Shown here piece by piece: positions 9,601 to 16,055 of a DNA stretch of 34,566 nucleotides. Made by a program: the position numbers and the translations under genes. How positions within the stretch are numbered: position 1 is the stretch's first letter; every line of letters starts with the position of its first letter. Under the pieces are notes generated by a model. It was not told the origin of the DNA and searched no databases. It worked only from the letters and a program-made list of their open reading frames with translations. The DNA is from SKPH01 sp051748565. Lineage in GTDB: Bacteria; Bacillota; Dethiobacteria; DTU022. The DNA lies in the NCBI GenBank assembly GCA_051748565.1, contig JBNJHN010000017.1:1-34566 (forward strand). The letters are read 5' to 3'.

Positions 9601-10224
9601 ATGTCGGATCGATTCGACCAGGTCATCAAAAAGTTCGATGCGGAACGGTTCCCGGCCGCCTGGAGAGTAAATGTCAATTATATCACCCCGGGCACTGAAC
9701 TGGCCTCCTGTTTCAGTGATTGACACCCGTTCATAACCTCTTTCAACCAGTTCAACAATTAATTTCTGGCGATCAATTCTCTGACCGGGCAGCAAGTTGA
9801 TAATAAAACCCTTAAAAATTAAGGGAGGAAGAGCTTTCGAAATAAATGCTGCTGCCGGGGCCACATAAATCCCACCTTTACCCGAATGCAACCATTCTAA
9901 AAATTGCATACGCATTTGCTGATATTCTTCACTTCGGGACAGCACTTCAGTATTCATGAACAGTTCCCTGGATGGGAGCATGTTAACCTGGCCCGGCAAA
10001 AATCCCTGTAGATCTGAAAATAACTTATCAGCTCGTGGAGCATCAGTGGTAATTATCAGAGTCGGCCTGCGGCAGAAATAAACGAGGGCAGCCATAAAAA
10101 AGGCCCTGGCACTGCCATCCATTCCGGTAACAGCAGCCCGGTAATCTGGAATCCTATTAATATTGGCTGTAATATTAATAAAGGAATCATCCTCAGGCCA
10201 CAGGTTAAGTATGGTTTGCAACAT
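6694..10224 (-). CDS. mfd: Transcription-repair coupling factor
   Basis: Mfd removes RNA polymerase stalled at DNA lesions and recruits UvrA for nucleotide excision repair. The 1176-residue protein has all domains in order. A UvrB-like N-terminal module comes first, then the RNA-polymerase-interacting CarD-like domain from about residue 500 (LGDYVVHEQHGIGKYQG). Next are the RecG-like helicase lobes, with Walker A GDVGYGKTE near residue 655 and the motif II box DEEQRFG near 755. ESGLDIPNVNTLI and QIRGRVGRSNR follow in the second lobe, and then the C-terminal TRCF domain. The start is ATG at 10224 with GAGAGGA upstream. A clear sigma-A promoter lies 80-120 nt upstream. It leads the mfd-spoVB-mazG run and is divergent from the sigma-54 island. 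Confidence 0.97.
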   Translation of the reverse strand: MLQTILNLWPEDDSFINITANINRIPDYRAAVTGMDGSARAFFMAALVYFCRRPTLIITTDAPRADKLFSDLQGFLPGQVNMLPSRELFMNTEVLSRSEEYQQMRMQFLEWLHSGKGGIYVAPAAAFISKALPPLIFKGFIINLLPGQRIDRQKLIVELVERGYERVSITETGGQFSARGDIIDIYSPGGREPFRIELFDDLVESIRHFNPLTQRSTEKLEMATILPARELLINKDFHSSGERKIKQSLDIALSKLRKRGETDISLRLKQQVSRHLERLAQPDGLDILSSYFPFFYGEGASLLDYLSPKNMVLIEEPAAVIEKGIILRRELDDYYSSVLSEGGLLAPGSDLSWKEEELLNRLPCPLIGTALFPEAGGVFKALDSFMIETKIAPYYHGQWELFKNDYRDWIKEGYRVYLSVISETRGKALQDLLAGQDLSTVKIIGDSSAETLVPLPILTSNFEGGFIVPGLKLAVITEQNFLPRRKKKKRFKQQEGVRLSDYRELALGDYVVHEQHGIGKYQGLYTLEVGGVRRDYLLLKYRGTDKLYIPVDQVGLIQKYSGGDGLAPPLHSLGGGEWQRLKKRVNRSVEELARELLALYAARKAVAGYSFGPDHPWQQEFEVLFPFEETPDQLQAVADVKADLEKNHPMDRLICGDVGYGKTEVAMRAAFKVVTEGKQVALLVPTTVLAQQHYRTFLERLEDFPVRVAQLSRFVPPAKQKELIKEIAAGKIDIVIGTHRLLSKDIRFHDLGLLVVDEEQRFGVRQKEKMKQMRLEVDTLTMTATPIPRTLHLSLAGVRDFSIIDTPPEDRYPIQTYVVEYSDKLVQEAVRRELNRQGQVYLVFNRIDRIIKYAERIQKMFPHVSIAVGHGQLPEALLARVMADFQDGRYQILISTTIIESGLDIPNVNTLIIYEADKFGLAQLYQIRGRVGRSNRLAYAYLTYRKDKLISETAKKRLRAIKEFTELGSGFKIALRDLEIRGAGNILGAEQHGFIAAVGFDLYARLLDQAVAELKNEKREEKVKPRLELRVNAYLPSAYISAQDQKVDFYQRIYSALEPDELQEIKEELSDRYGSPPDSARHLLKVAEIRVLAVKLGVELIHQQQSDVIIQFCSGNSFDYDLLKEKADFNLEHINVIKRRPLTLKITVAGKSVALLEEMTLLLQQFSVFKERSAGS

Positions 10225-10312
10225 AAAGCTGATCCTCTCTAAGGGAATTTTTTCAGACAGTACACCAAGAGAGAGGGGAATCGGCTGATACCCCCCATTA
10301 TTTATGCCCTAA

Positions 10313-10341
10313 ATTATATCCTGCCTTGATAACAGCGTCAA
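10313..10341 (-). promoter_or_regulatory. Sigma-A promoter of mfd
   Basis: TTGACG (10336-10341) and TATAAT (10313-10318) are separated by 17 nt on the minus strand. Transcription should begin near 10306, giving a leader of about 80 nt before the mfd ATG. Confidence 0.8.
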
Positions 10342-10412
10342 ATCAATCAGACTGCCTTCCGCATTCGGTTGTCTTCCACTTATAATGGTCAACATATTTA
10401 CCTTTTTGCGTC

Positions 10413-10429
10413 ACTTTAGTTACCAAAGT
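10413..10429 (+). promoter_or_regulatory. Candidate activator binding site (upstream palindrome)
   Basis: ACTTT-aGTtACc-AAAGT is a 17-bp inverted repeat with one mismatched pair, centred about 135 bp before the predicted sigma-54 transcription start. That is the distance at which NtrC-type activators usually bind. The activator is plausibly the response regulator at 14514-16019, by inference only. Its left half belongs to a 10-mer seen in two other intergenic regions. Confidence 0.4.
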
Positions 10430-10529
10430 AGTGTTCGGCAGATTGCAGTATTATTAATTATTAAGCATAAATCTGACTTAAAAAGGCCTTCTCCTCTGTT
10501 CATAGCACATTATAAAACTTCTGAATACT

Positions 10530-10545
10530 TGGCACGGCGATTGCT
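10530..10545 (+). promoter_or_regulatory. Sigma-54 (-24/-12) promoter of the channel operon
   Basis: TGGCAC-GGCGA-TTGCT matches the sigma-54 consensus TGGCAC-N5-TTGCW at every defined base, with the required GG-N10-GC spacing (GG 10531-10532, GC 10543-10544). Transcription should begin near 10556, about 38 nt before the ATG at 10594. The same plus-strand run ends with an NtrC-type sigma-54 activator, which supports the assignment. Confidence 0.9.
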
Positions 10546-10558
10546 ATATTATATAGCA
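10542..10558 (+). repeat. Perfect 17-bp palindrome across the -12 box and start point
   Basis: TGCTATAT-T-ATATAGCA begins inside the -12 element and ends at the predicted transcription start. It could be an operator for a repressor that blocks sigma-54 holoenzyme, or an aid to melting. Its function is unknown. Confidence 0.6.
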
Positions 10559-10593
10559 GACATGTAAAAATTAATAGAAGGGAGACACCAACA

Positions 10594-11685
10594 ATGACCG
10601 AGAAGTGTGCATTCTGGAATGAGTATGATTCGATTGCAGGGCATATTTGTTACTGTGAACTGGCTGCTTTTAACCGTCCGGTCAATCCTCAGTTCCTGCA
10701 GGCAATCGGCTGCTCAGCTGAAAAAAGAAAGGAATGCATGAAGAGTATGGTTTATGCCACGGGGGACGGAGTAGTTCCACAGGAGCTGCCTGCTCTGCAG
10801 CCTGTACAGGCTGCAGCTGCCACTCCGGTTTTATCATGTGATCCACCCCAGGAAATAGCGAAAACCGTTGTAGGTGTGGCAGAGAAAAAAACAGCCACAG
10901 CCGCTACCTCACTAATTATGCTCGCCATTCTCGCCGGAGCTTATATCGCTCTTGGTGCCGTAATGTTCACAATAATCACCAACGATCTATCGGTCTACAT
11001 TGGCGACGGATTAAGCCGTCTGGTCGGGGGAATTTCTTTCTCGCTCGGGCTAATTCTGGTTATCCTGGGAGGCGCTGAACTCTTCACCGGAAATAACCTG
11101 CTGGCTGCAGGTTACCTGGACAAAAAAGTCAGTGGAAAACAAGTGCTCTCCAACTGGTTGTGGGTCTATCTCTTCAATTTTGTCGGAGCGCTGATTGTGG
11201 TAGCTCTTTTTTACTACTCCGGCATCTGGAAAGCCAATGATGGCGGGATTGCCATGAGGGTGGTCAACATTGCCTACGCCAAAACATCACTGACCTGGAG
11301 TGAAGCTTTTTTCAGGGGTATTCTATGCAATTGGCTGGTATGTATGGCTGTCTGGCTTTCCCTGGCCGGGAAAGACGCTATTAGTAAAATCCTGGCAATC
11401 ATGATTCCGATTACAGCATTTGTTGCCGCCGGTTTTGAGCACTCCATTGCCAATATGTACTTTGTCCCAATGGGTATTCTGATCAAGAACGCCGATACAA
11501 TTCAGGGCTTGCTTTCACCGGCCGTATTGCAGAGCATCAGCTGGCAGGCCTTTGTAATCAACAACCTGATTCCCGTTACCATCGGCAATATAATCGGGGG
11601 TGTGGTGTTCGTTGCAGTAGCATACTGGACCTGCTACCTACGCCCGATTATACCTAAAGGAATTATGGCCAATGGGAAGGTTTAA
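10594..11685 (+). CDS. Formate/nitrite-family channel with extra N-terminal four-cysteine domain
   Basis: This 363-residue membrane protein has two parts. From about residue 100 on it is a formate/nitrite transporter (FNT) channel with six membrane segments. It has the family motifs GAELFTGN and GKQVLSNW. GFEHSIANM contains the central pore histidine (H283, equivalent to H209 of FocA). The first ~62 residues are an added Cys domain with C5, C21, C40 and C48, plus W8, E10-Y11, G16 and R28. An Ala/Pro-rich linker follows. In FocA the short N-terminus gates the pore, so this domain may be a gate or sensor (inference). The start is ATG with GAAGGGAG upstream. The substrate is a small monovalent anion: formate, nitrite, hydrosulfide or acetate-like, not decidable here. 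The gene leads the sigma-54 operon. Confidence 0.88.
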   Translation: MTEKCAFWNEYDSIAGHICYCELAAFNRPVNPQFLQAIGCSAEKRKECMKSMVYATGDGVVPQELPALQPVQAAAATPVLSCDPPQEIAKTVVGVAEKKTATAATSLIMLAILAGAYIALGAVMFTIITNDLSVYIGDGLSRLVGGISFSLGLILVILGGAELFTGNNLLAAGYLDKKVSGKQVLSNWLWVYLFNFVGALIVVALFYYSGIWKANDGGIAMRVVNIAYAKTSLTWSEAFFRGILCNWLVCMAVWLSLAGKDAISKILAIMIPITAFVAAGFEHSIANMYFVPMGILIKNADTIQGLLSPAVLQSISWQAFVINNLIPVTIGNIIGGVVFVAVAYWTCYLRPIIPKGIMANGKV

Positions 11686-11745
11686 TCAACAGTATTGGCT
11701 GCTTCAAGCACAATGCCTGAGAAAAAGTGTAAAGGAGTGAATAAG

Positions 11746-12009
11746 ATGAAGAAGCTGGTCAACTGCCCGTACTGGAAAGAATACCAAAGCCTCAACGGCT
11801 GGGTTATGTTTTGCAGCGCCGGCGCTTACGGACGAAAACTGACGGTCCAGGAAGCAAAAAGCTGTGGCTGCAGTGAGATACAGAGAGGACAGTGCAAAAA
11901 AATAATGGAAAATAATGTCGGTTTCGGCCTGGTACCTGAAATATTAGTAGAATCAATTAGAGAAGTAAAAAAAGAGAGCAAGATACCTGCCTTAATATTG
12001 GGACGATGA
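11746..12009 (+). CDS. Small four-cysteine protein, paralogue of the channel's N-terminal domain
   Basis: This is a soluble protein of 87 residues of unknown function. It aligns without gaps to residues 3-62 of the upstream channel, with about 20 identities. C7, C23, C42 and C50 fall at exactly the same spacing (C-x15-C-x18-C-x7-C). CxxWxEY, CGCS, R47 and the closing GxGxVP are also shared. The cysteines suggest metal or iron-sulfur binding or disulfide switching, but no known motif was recognised. The frame runs upstream to a TTG at 11695. I chose ATG at 11746 because AAAGGAGTGA lies just ahead and the homology starts there. It lies 60 nt after the channel gene and ends before a hairpin, so it is probably co-transcribed with the channel. 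Confidence 0.82.
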   Translation: MKKLVNCPYWKEYQSLNGWVMFCSAGAYGRKLTVQEAKSCGCSEIQRGQCKKIMENNVGFGLVPEILVESIREVKKESKIPALILGR

Positions 12010-12050
12010 ATCTTTTTATAGCTCAATGCAGCAAAGACTACGGGTCCCCT

Positions 12051-12081
12051 TAAGCGCACCGTTTCGAAAGCGGGGCGCTTA
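12051..12081 (+). terminator. Intercistronic hairpin, possible partial terminator or processing site
   Basis: TAAGCGC (12051-12057) pairs with GCGCTTA (12075-12081), with further G-C pairing inside. No T run follows, so full termination is doubtful. It may lower expression of the downstream dehydrogenase and regulators or stabilise the upstream mRNA. Confidence 0.45.
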
Positions 12082-12172
12082 TATTGTGCTGGAACATAAT
12101 AAAGGGTTTATACCTGTATCGGTAGAATAATATGGTAAAGAAATAAAACCCTGTTCAAAGGCGGTTGCCGCA

Positions 12173-13342
12173 ATGTATATCAGCAAATTCGTAACCCCGG
12201 AAATAATATTTGGAACCGGCTCCCTGAATCAAGTCGGGGAATGCTGCAGCAGGCTCGGTTCCTCGCGTGTATTCCTGGCTGCCGACCCGGAATTGGCAGC
12301 CTTCGGCTGGGTTGAAAAAGCAACTGCATTTCTTGAAGAAGCAGAGCTGGAATATCAACTTTGGACTGAGTTTTCTGCCAACCCACGCGATTACGAAGTA
12401 GAAAAAGGAGCAGTAATTTATAGCGATACCGGATGCGATGCTGTATTGTCACTTGGGGGTGGGAGTGCCGTTGACGCGGCAAAGGCAGTTGCAACCCTTT
12501 CAACTAACAAGGGGAAAATACATGATTTTGAAGGTATCGACATGATCAAGGAGCCCCTGCCCCCCTTAATAGTTGTTCCTTCCACAGCAGGATCAGGGGC
12601 AGAGGTTTCCCAGTTTGCAATTATATCAGATAGCAAACGCAAAATAAAAATGACCATAATATCAAAATCGCTCGTTCCTGATATTGCTGTATCCGATCCC
12701 TTAATATTGTCAACAGTAAGCAGCAAAGTAACAGCTCATACCGGTATGGAAGCGTTAAGTCATGCTATTGAAGCTTATCTTTCACTTGCTGCAACCGATA
12801 TGACTGACATTCACGCTCTCCACGCCATTAAGCTTATTTCTGCACATTTAAGATCTTCAGTCGCAAGCCAGGTCGATGAATCAGCCAAGATCGCCATGGG
12901 CAAAGCAAGCCTCCATGCCGGAATCGCTTTTTCGAATGCAGTGCTTGGCCTTGCCCACGCTATGACCCACCAGGTAGGCGGACTGCTGGACCTGCCCATC
13001 GGTACTATCAGTGCAGTTTTGTTGCCGCATGTAATGCGGTTTAATTTAATAGCCTGTGTTGATAAGTATGTCACCATTGCTGATGCCATGGGAGCTCAAA
13101 TTGAGTATTTATCGGCACGTGAAGCAGCTGAAACTGCAATCGATATGGTTCAGAAGCTGGCCCGGGACGTAGGCATTCCTTCAGGCCTCGCTGAGCTCGG
13201 ACTACCGGAAGACTCAATTCCCAACCTGAGCCGGAATGCGATTAAAGATGCCTGTTTCATAACTAATCCGCGAGATGCGGATGAAGAAGATATCATCAAT
13301 ATTTTTCTTGCCGCCCTGGAGGCGCCGGGGAGTGAAAAGTAG
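12173..13342 (+). CDS. ErcA-like group III ('iron') alcohol dehydrogenase with altered metal site
   Basis: This 389-residue protein has normal length and two-domain fold. The N-terminal NAD-binding half has GGGSAVDAAKA (residues 95-105) and TAGSGAEVSQF. Its opening (YISKFVTPEIIFGTGSL) and overall pattern resemble ErcA, a family member tied to regulation of ethanol oxidation in Pseudomonas. The metal site departs from the canonical Asp-His-His-His. In the GxDALxHAIE motif Asp is Glu (E193, then H197). H262 and H266 of HAMTH are kept. The last ligand, normally in PHG, is Ile276 (LPIG). The enzyme may bind metal poorly or act as a sensor or regulator rather than a catalyst (inference). The start is ATG with AAAGGCGG upstream; its stop overlaps the GTG of the kinase gene. 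Confidence 0.88.
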   Translation: MYISKFVTPEIIFGTGSLNQVGECCSRLGSSRVFLAADPELAAFGWVEKATAFLEEAELEYQLWTEFSANPRDYEVEKGAVIYSDTGCDAVLSLGGGSAVDAAKAVATLSTNKGKIHDFEGIDMIKEPLPPLIVVPSTAGSGAEVSQFAIISDSKRKIKMTIISKSLVPDIAVSDPLILSTVSSKVTAHTGMEALSHAIEAYLSLAATDMTDIHALHAIKLISAHLRSSVASQVDESAKIAMGKASLHAGIAFSNAVLGLAHAMTHQVGGLLDLPIGTISAVLLPHVMRFNLIACVDKYVTIADAMGAQIEYLSAREAAETAIDMVQKLARDVGIPSGLAELGLPEDSIPNLSRNAIKDACFITNPRDADEEDIINIFLAALEAPGSEK

Positions 13343-14511
13343 TGCCCATACAGAACAAGAAAATGCTTATTGAAAAACTGACAGGAGTGCACAGCTCAAA
13401 AAAATCTTATTACGTCGCTTTAAAGAAAAAAATTAGTGAGCTGTTACAAATTAAACGCGAGTGGGAAGTTACATTTTCTGCTGTAACCGACCTGCTGGTT
13501 TTTATTAACCGTGACTATGAAATCCAACGGGTAAACCAGGCAGCGGTCAATTTTTTTACCAGGCCTGAAAATGAAGTAATTGGTTCAAAATGTTACAAAT
13601 TGTTTTACGGAAGGGAAGAAAAGTGCTCCCCCTGTATAGCTGATCAGGTATTAAATTCACATAAAACATCATACCTGCAATCCAGAACCCACTTTAACAG
13701 GGTTTTGGATATTTTTGCCTATCCTGCCTTCACCGAGCAGAAGGAACCTTATGGAGTTACTTATTACGCTAAAGATGTGACCCGTCTAATCGATTCAATC
13801 AAGCTTGTCTCGATGGGAGAAATGTCTGCCGGCGTCGCTCACGAATTAAATAGCCCACTGACAGCAATTGTCGGCAATTCACAGCTGCTACTCAGGGAAA
13901 CAACACCTGAAGATCCGCAGTATCAATTGATTAAAGATATCCACACCAGCGGTATGCGCTGCCAGAGGATTATAAAGAACCTGCTTACTTTTTCCCGGCA
14001 GGATGAATTCACCTTTGAGGAAGTTAACTTGAATGAAATTATCGAATGTGCCCTGTCCCTTGCTGCCTACCAGATTGAAAAAAGCAAGATCAACCTTAGT
14101 GTTAAATTAAGCGATAATATACCTGCAGTATCCGGCAGCGCAAACGGCCTGGAACAGATTATCGTCAATCTTCTTTTAAATGCCAAGGATGCCGTCGAAG
14201 ATAGAATGCGTCAGGAAAAAACCATTAAAAAAGGTTCCATTAGTATAAAAACGAGGATTCATCCGGATGGCGAGCTGGTCATAGTCGATATCTCCGACAA
14301 CGGCTGCGGAATTGAACAGGAGCATGTTTCACAGATTTTTAACCCTTTCTATACAACCAAACAGAGCGGCAAGGGAACCGGGCTGGGCCTATCTGTAAGC
14401 CTGGGAATTGCACAGGCACACGGAGGCTTCATTGACCTGGACACAAAAGTCGGCAAAGGAAGCACTTTCAGCTTAATTTTACCCCTGTATCAAAAAGGCT
14501 CGGAGGAATAA
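13342..14511 (+). CDS. Soluble PAS-domain sensor histidine kinase
   Basis: This is the sensor of a two-component pair, 389 residues, with no membrane segment, so it senses in the cytoplasm. A PAS domain covers about residues 40-150 and contains C84, C95 and C98 (a C-x10-C-x2-C set, in KCYKLFYG...KCSPC). This is a Cys pattern seen in a subset of PAS domains and compatible with redox or metal sensing. The HisKA box has the phospho-acceptor H167 (VAHELNSPLTA). The HATPase domain follows with N-box NLLLNAKDAVED, DNGCGIEQE, the F-box and GKGTGLGLSVS. The start is GTG overlapping the last base of the dehydrogenase stop, with GGGGAG upstream, so translation is coupled. Its partner is the response regulator 2 nt downstream. 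The signal is unknown. Confidence 0.92.
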   Translation: MPIQNKKMLIEKLTGVHSSKKSYYVALKKKISELLQIKREWEVTFSAVTDLLVFINRDYEIQRVNQAAVNFFTRPENEVIGSKCYKLFYGREEKCSPCIADQVLNSHKTSYLQSRTHFNRVLDIFAYPAFTEQKEPYGVTYYAKDVTRLIDSIKLVSMGEMSAGVAHELNSPLTAIVGNSQLLLRETTPEDPQYQLIKDIHTSGMRCQRIIKNLLTFSRQDEFTFEEVNLNEIIECALSLAAYQIEKSKINLSVKLSDNIPAVSGSANGLEQIIVNLLLNAKDAVEDRMRQEKTIKKGSISIKTRIHPDGELVIVDISDNGCGIEQEHVSQIFNPFYTTKQSGKGTGLGLSVSLGIAQAHGGFIDLDTKVGKGSTFSLILPLYQKGSEE

Positions 14512-14513
14512 TT

Positions 14514-16019
14514 ATGTCCAAGCATTATCAATTTTTAATTGTTGATGATGAACAGGAAATATGCAATTTTTTTAGCTACCTTCTAAAGCAGAAAGGATAC
14601 GCTGCTGTTACTGCCAACACGGGAACCGAAGCCTCGGCTAAGCTGAAGCAGTATAAATTCGACACCGCCCTGGTTGACCTTAAGCTTCCCGACGCTAACG
14701 GTCTTGATGTATTAAAAGAAATTAAACACGTGCAGCCCGAGTGCGAAGTCATTATCATCACCGGATATTCGACAGTCAAATCAGCCGTTGAAGCTATTCA
14801 ACTGGGTGCTTTTGACTACGTAGAAAAACCTTTTGTTGATATTAACGAAATGGAAGCGCTGCTGGAACGTTCTTTAAATGTAAAAGAAGATAATGAAAAA
14901 TTATCAAAGGCACAGCAGGAGCTTGGTTTTGTAGTCGGGCGGAGCCAGAAAATGATCGGATTAGTCTCTGCAGCACAGAAGATTGCTAAAAAGAATATTA
15001 CCGTCCTTATACAGGGTGAAACGGGCACCGGCAAGGAGGTCCTTGCCCGCTACATACATTCTGTAAGCCACCGCAATGACCGTTCTTTTCTTGCTTTTAA
15101 CTGCGGAGCCTTTACAGAAACCCTCTTGGAGAGCGAGCTTTTCGGTCACGAAAAAGGATCTTTTACCGGAGCTACTCACCAAAAAAAAGGGATTTTTGAA
15201 CAGGCACATAAAGCTACTTTATTTTTAGATGAAATTGATTCTGCAAGTTCGGCTATTCAAGTTAAGCTGCTGCGTGTTTTAGAAACAGGTGAATTTCTTC
15301 GTGTTGGCGGTGAAGAAATGTGCAAGGTGGATGTGCGTATCATCACCGCTACAAACGCCAATCTGGCCGCAAAGGTTTCAGAAGGCAAGTTCCGGGAAGA
15401 TCTCTTTTATCGTCTGGACGTTGCTTCCCTGCACATCCCACCTTTGAGGGATAGGCCTGATGATATTGACATTTTTCTTGATTACTTTCTAAAAAAAGAG
15501 GCTGCTGCCAAGCAAATCCCCCTTAAAAGCTTTTCCGACCGTGCCCTTGAATTGGTCAAGAAACATCACTGGCCGGGCAATATAAGGGAGCTATCGAACA
15601 CTGTAACCCAGGCATTGCTGTTAAGCAAGGGTAAAATTATTGATGTTGAGGACCTCCCGGAAAGAATCCACCAGGGCTTAGCATGCCAGGCATCTGATTA
15701 TGCCTGCGATACTATAGTTTCAGAAGCCAAAGAGATCTTTACATTCTGTATTCCGGATAAAGCATTGGAGTTAAGAGAACTGCTCGGGCGCTTTGAAAAA
15801 ACCTTGTATGATTCAATCAGATTCCGGGAAGGGTTCGAATTCGAAATCTTTAGCAGGGAAATAAGTAATTGGCGTGACGAGCTGGCCGCAAAAATCATAG
15901 AAAACGCCCTTGAAGATACCTACAACAACCAGGCCAAAGCGGCAAAACTACTGGGAATAACTCCAAGAGCTCTTCGCTACCATTTGCAGAAAGTACGCAA
16001 ACCGTCAGGCAAAGGATAA
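14514..16019 (+). CDS. NtrC-family sigma-54-dependent response regulator
   Basis: This 501-residue transcription activator has three domains. The receiver domain has D11-D12, phospho-acceptor D55 and K105. The AAA+ sigma-54 interaction domain has Walker A GETGTGKE at 168-175, the sigma-54 contact loop GSFTGA at 215-220 and Walker B ATLFLDE at 234-240. The loop is a Ser variant of the usual GAFTGA. A C-terminal Fis-type helix-turn-helix follows (NNQAKAAKLLGITPRALRYHLQK). About 60 residues of unassigned sequence separate the AAA+ and DNA-binding parts. The start is ATG 2 nt after the kinase stop, with GGAGG upstream. It probably activates the sigma-54 promoter at 10530 of its own cluster (inference). 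No terminator was seen between it and the convergent pth. Confidence 0.95.
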   Translation: MSKHYQFLIVDDEQEICNFFSYLLKQKGYAAVTANTGTEASAKLKQYKFDTALVDLKLPDANGLDVLKEIKHVQPECEVIIITGYSTVKSAVEAIQLGAFDYVEKPFVDINEMEALLERSLNVKEDNEKLSKAQQELGFVVGRSQKMIGLVSAAQKIAKKNITVLIQGETGTGKEVLARYIHSVSHRNDRSFLAFNCGAFTETLLESELFGHEKGSFTGATHQKKGIFEQAHKATLFLDEIDSASSAIQVKLLRVLETGEFLRVGGEEMCKVDVRIITATNANLAAKVSEGKFREDLFYRLDVASLHIPPLRDRPDDIDIFLDYFLKKEAAAKQIPLKSFSDRALELVKKHHWPGNIRELSNTVTQALLLSKGKIIDVEDLPERIHQGLACQASDYACDTIVSEAKEIFTFCIPDKALELRELLGRFEKTLYDSIRFREGFEFEIFSREISNWRDELAAKIIENALEDTYNNQAKAAKLLGITPRALRYHLQKVRKPSGKG

Positions 16020-16055
16020 TTTGTTTAAGCTATATATGAATAATCCTGTCAAAAT

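Larger units (their letters stand above)
10225..10593. other. Divergent intergenic region, mfd / sigma-54 island
   Basis: This is 369 bases without a gene. It holds the sigma-A promoter of mfd (minus strand, 10313-10341) and an imperfect 17-bp palindrome at 10413-10429. The sigma-54 promoter of the channel gene is at 10530-10545, with a perfect 17-bp palindrome at 10542-10558. The stretch 10430-10529 is AT-rich and would suit DNA looping or IHF/HU bending between an upstream activator site and the sigma-54 promoter. No RNA gene or riboswitch was recognised. Confidence 0.8.

Noticed and set aside
11695..11745. Longer N-terminus of the small Cys protein from TTG 11695
   Set aside because: The strong ribosome site lies at 11731-11740, inside that extension, and homology to the channel domain begins after ATG 11746.
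10225..16055. Mobile element carrying the sigma-54 island
   Set aside because: No transposase, integrase, terminal repeats or tRNA target were found at its borders; the island may have been gained, but the mechanism is not visible.
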